This document shows, one piece after another, positions 33,390 through 33,919 of a stretch of DNA of 33,919 bases (within the stretch, counting starts at the first letter, position 1; every line of letters begins with the position of its first letter). Source of the stretch: Bacteroides sp. (GTDB lineage Bacteria; Bacteroidota; Bacteroidia; Bacteroidales; Muribaculaceae). The stretch covers positions 10,115 through 44,033 of the forward strand of contig JAAVDF010000032.1 in assembly GCA_014801945.1 (NCBI GenBank), written 5' to 3'. A model generated the notes under the pieces. The model saw nothing but the letters and a program-made list of their open reading frames with translations. It ran no database searches and had not been told where the DNA came from. A program made the position numbers and the translations under genes.

Positions 33390-33726
33390 TCCGTAGGGAT
33401 AATCATTTTTCTGTCCGAAACAAAAAGGTGATAGTACTCACTTCTGACGTATAACAAAGAATATAGCTACCGGCCAGAAGTAAAAGGCATCTCTCAAATC
33501 CCCTCTGAAAATTAGAACCTCAAACTGCACCCCAAAAGTTAGACACAGAACTTTTGGGGTGCAGTTCATCTAACTTTCAGAAGATTTGTGGTTTTAAGAT
33601 GCGTCAGCCTAAGTCATTTTACCCTATATTCCATTAGCCATTGAATAGATGTTGTTTACCACCAAAAATAAACTTTTGTCTTCAAAACGGTCTTATTAAT
33701 AGAAATAGAAACAAAAACTGGAAAAT
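33390..33726. other. intergenic region after gadB
   Basis: No gene is recognised. The main object is the 18-bp inverted repeat at 33523-33566. TTTG at 33675-33678 has no matching -7 box at the usual distance, so the promoter of the next gene is not identified. Confidence 0.4.
33523..33566. repeat. 18-bp inverted repeat resembling paired IS ends
   Basis: AACTGCACCCCAAAAGTT (33523-33540) and its perfect complement (33549-33566) enclose AGACACAG. The string CTGCACCCC-AAAAGTTAGACA resembles the terminal repeats of IS3-family (IS150-type) elements. No transposase is present between the arms. It could instead be a strong terminator-like hairpin for gadB, but no T run follows. Confidence 0.6.
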
Positions 33727-33919
33727 ATGAACTTCAAGCATTTATTTAGCGGCATTACCGTTGGGTTATGTCTTGTCACGGTCAGCATTCCGTTGGCTGG
33801 TTGCGCCCAGAAATCTGATCAACAATCAACGGAAAACACTATGAGCAACGATTCACGCATGAAGCGTGGTGGTGGACGCCCCGGAGGTCCACAATTAGGC
33901 ACTCCCGGAGGAGGTCCGG
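33727..33919 (+). CDS. partial glycine-rich lipoprotein (cut by the window edge)
   Basis: The first 64 codons only. The signal has a hydrophobic core (GITVGLCLVTVSIPLAG) and lipobox LAGC (Cys24), so the product should be a lipoprotein. After a short Ser/Gln/Asn linker there is a Gly/Pro/Arg-rich segment (KRGGGRPGGPQLG, TPGGG). The domain after this is outside the window and the family cannot be named. It is probably unrelated to gadB. Confidence 0.6.
   Translation, partial: MNFKHLFSGITVGLCLVTVSIPLAGCAQKSDQQSTENTMSNDSRMKRGGGRPGGPQLGTPGGGP

Overview
The window looks like a chromosomal segment of a gut-type Bacteroidales bacterium; Muribaculaceae is my best guess, but the family cannot be fixed without a search. 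The reasons are a SusC/SusD outer-membrane pair with DUF4843 and PKD-like lipoproteins, genes without Shine-Dalgarno sequences, and repeated promoters of the Bacteroidetes type (TTTG, about 19-22 nt, TAnnTTTG). The best of these promoters sit before tig, the susC-like gene, the mazE-like gene and the AspT-family gene at 3957. I see no tRNA, rRNA or CRISPR array.

Layout. Positions 1-8934 are mainly housekeeping: a small haem-type membrane protein (minus strand), trigger factor with a near-perfect terminator, a MATE exporter, a first AspT/YidE-type transporter, PRPP synthetase and an S9 family lipoprotein peptidase. From 9109 to 14470 there is one poorly known plus-strand gene that runs into a convergent minus-strand block: ClC chloride channel, lgt, pheS, nth and a TRIC/UPF0126 channel. 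From 14703 to 23182 there is one well-bounded operon with a consensus promoter and a strong terminator: SusC-like receptor, SusD-like lipoprotein, DUF4843 lipoprotein, PKD-like lipoprotein and a TlpA-type thiol-disulfide protein. No carbohydrate-active enzyme is present, so this is probably a nutrient importer for something other than a glycan; a peptide is one possibility.

From 23264 to 30089 the region is more accessory. It holds a MazEF-like toxin-antitoxin pair with its own promoter and operator-like palindrome, a DUF695 protein, the dsbD-DUF6155 pair (minus strand), a candidate 24-residue membrane peptide, a YhcG/DUF1016 PDDEXK nuclease, and a DUF3791 gene translationally coupled to a frameshifted, shortened DUF3990 (ADP-ribosyltransferase-like) gene.

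From 30157 to 33389 a second AspT-family exchanger precedes an intact glutamate decarboxylase. The pair resembles an amino-acid decarboxylation/antiport acid-resistance module in which an AspT-type exchanger replaces the usual GadC; the two genes share a 13-nt leader element. The window ends in an 18-bp inverted repeat whose arms look like insertion-sequence ends, followed by the start of a glycine-rich lipoprotein cut by the window edge.

The strongest points for follow-up are the AspT-like/GadB pair, the SusCD-DUF4843-PKD-TlpA operon, the broken DUF3990 partner of DUF3791 and the micropeptide. Nothing here is proven to be a wholly new system.
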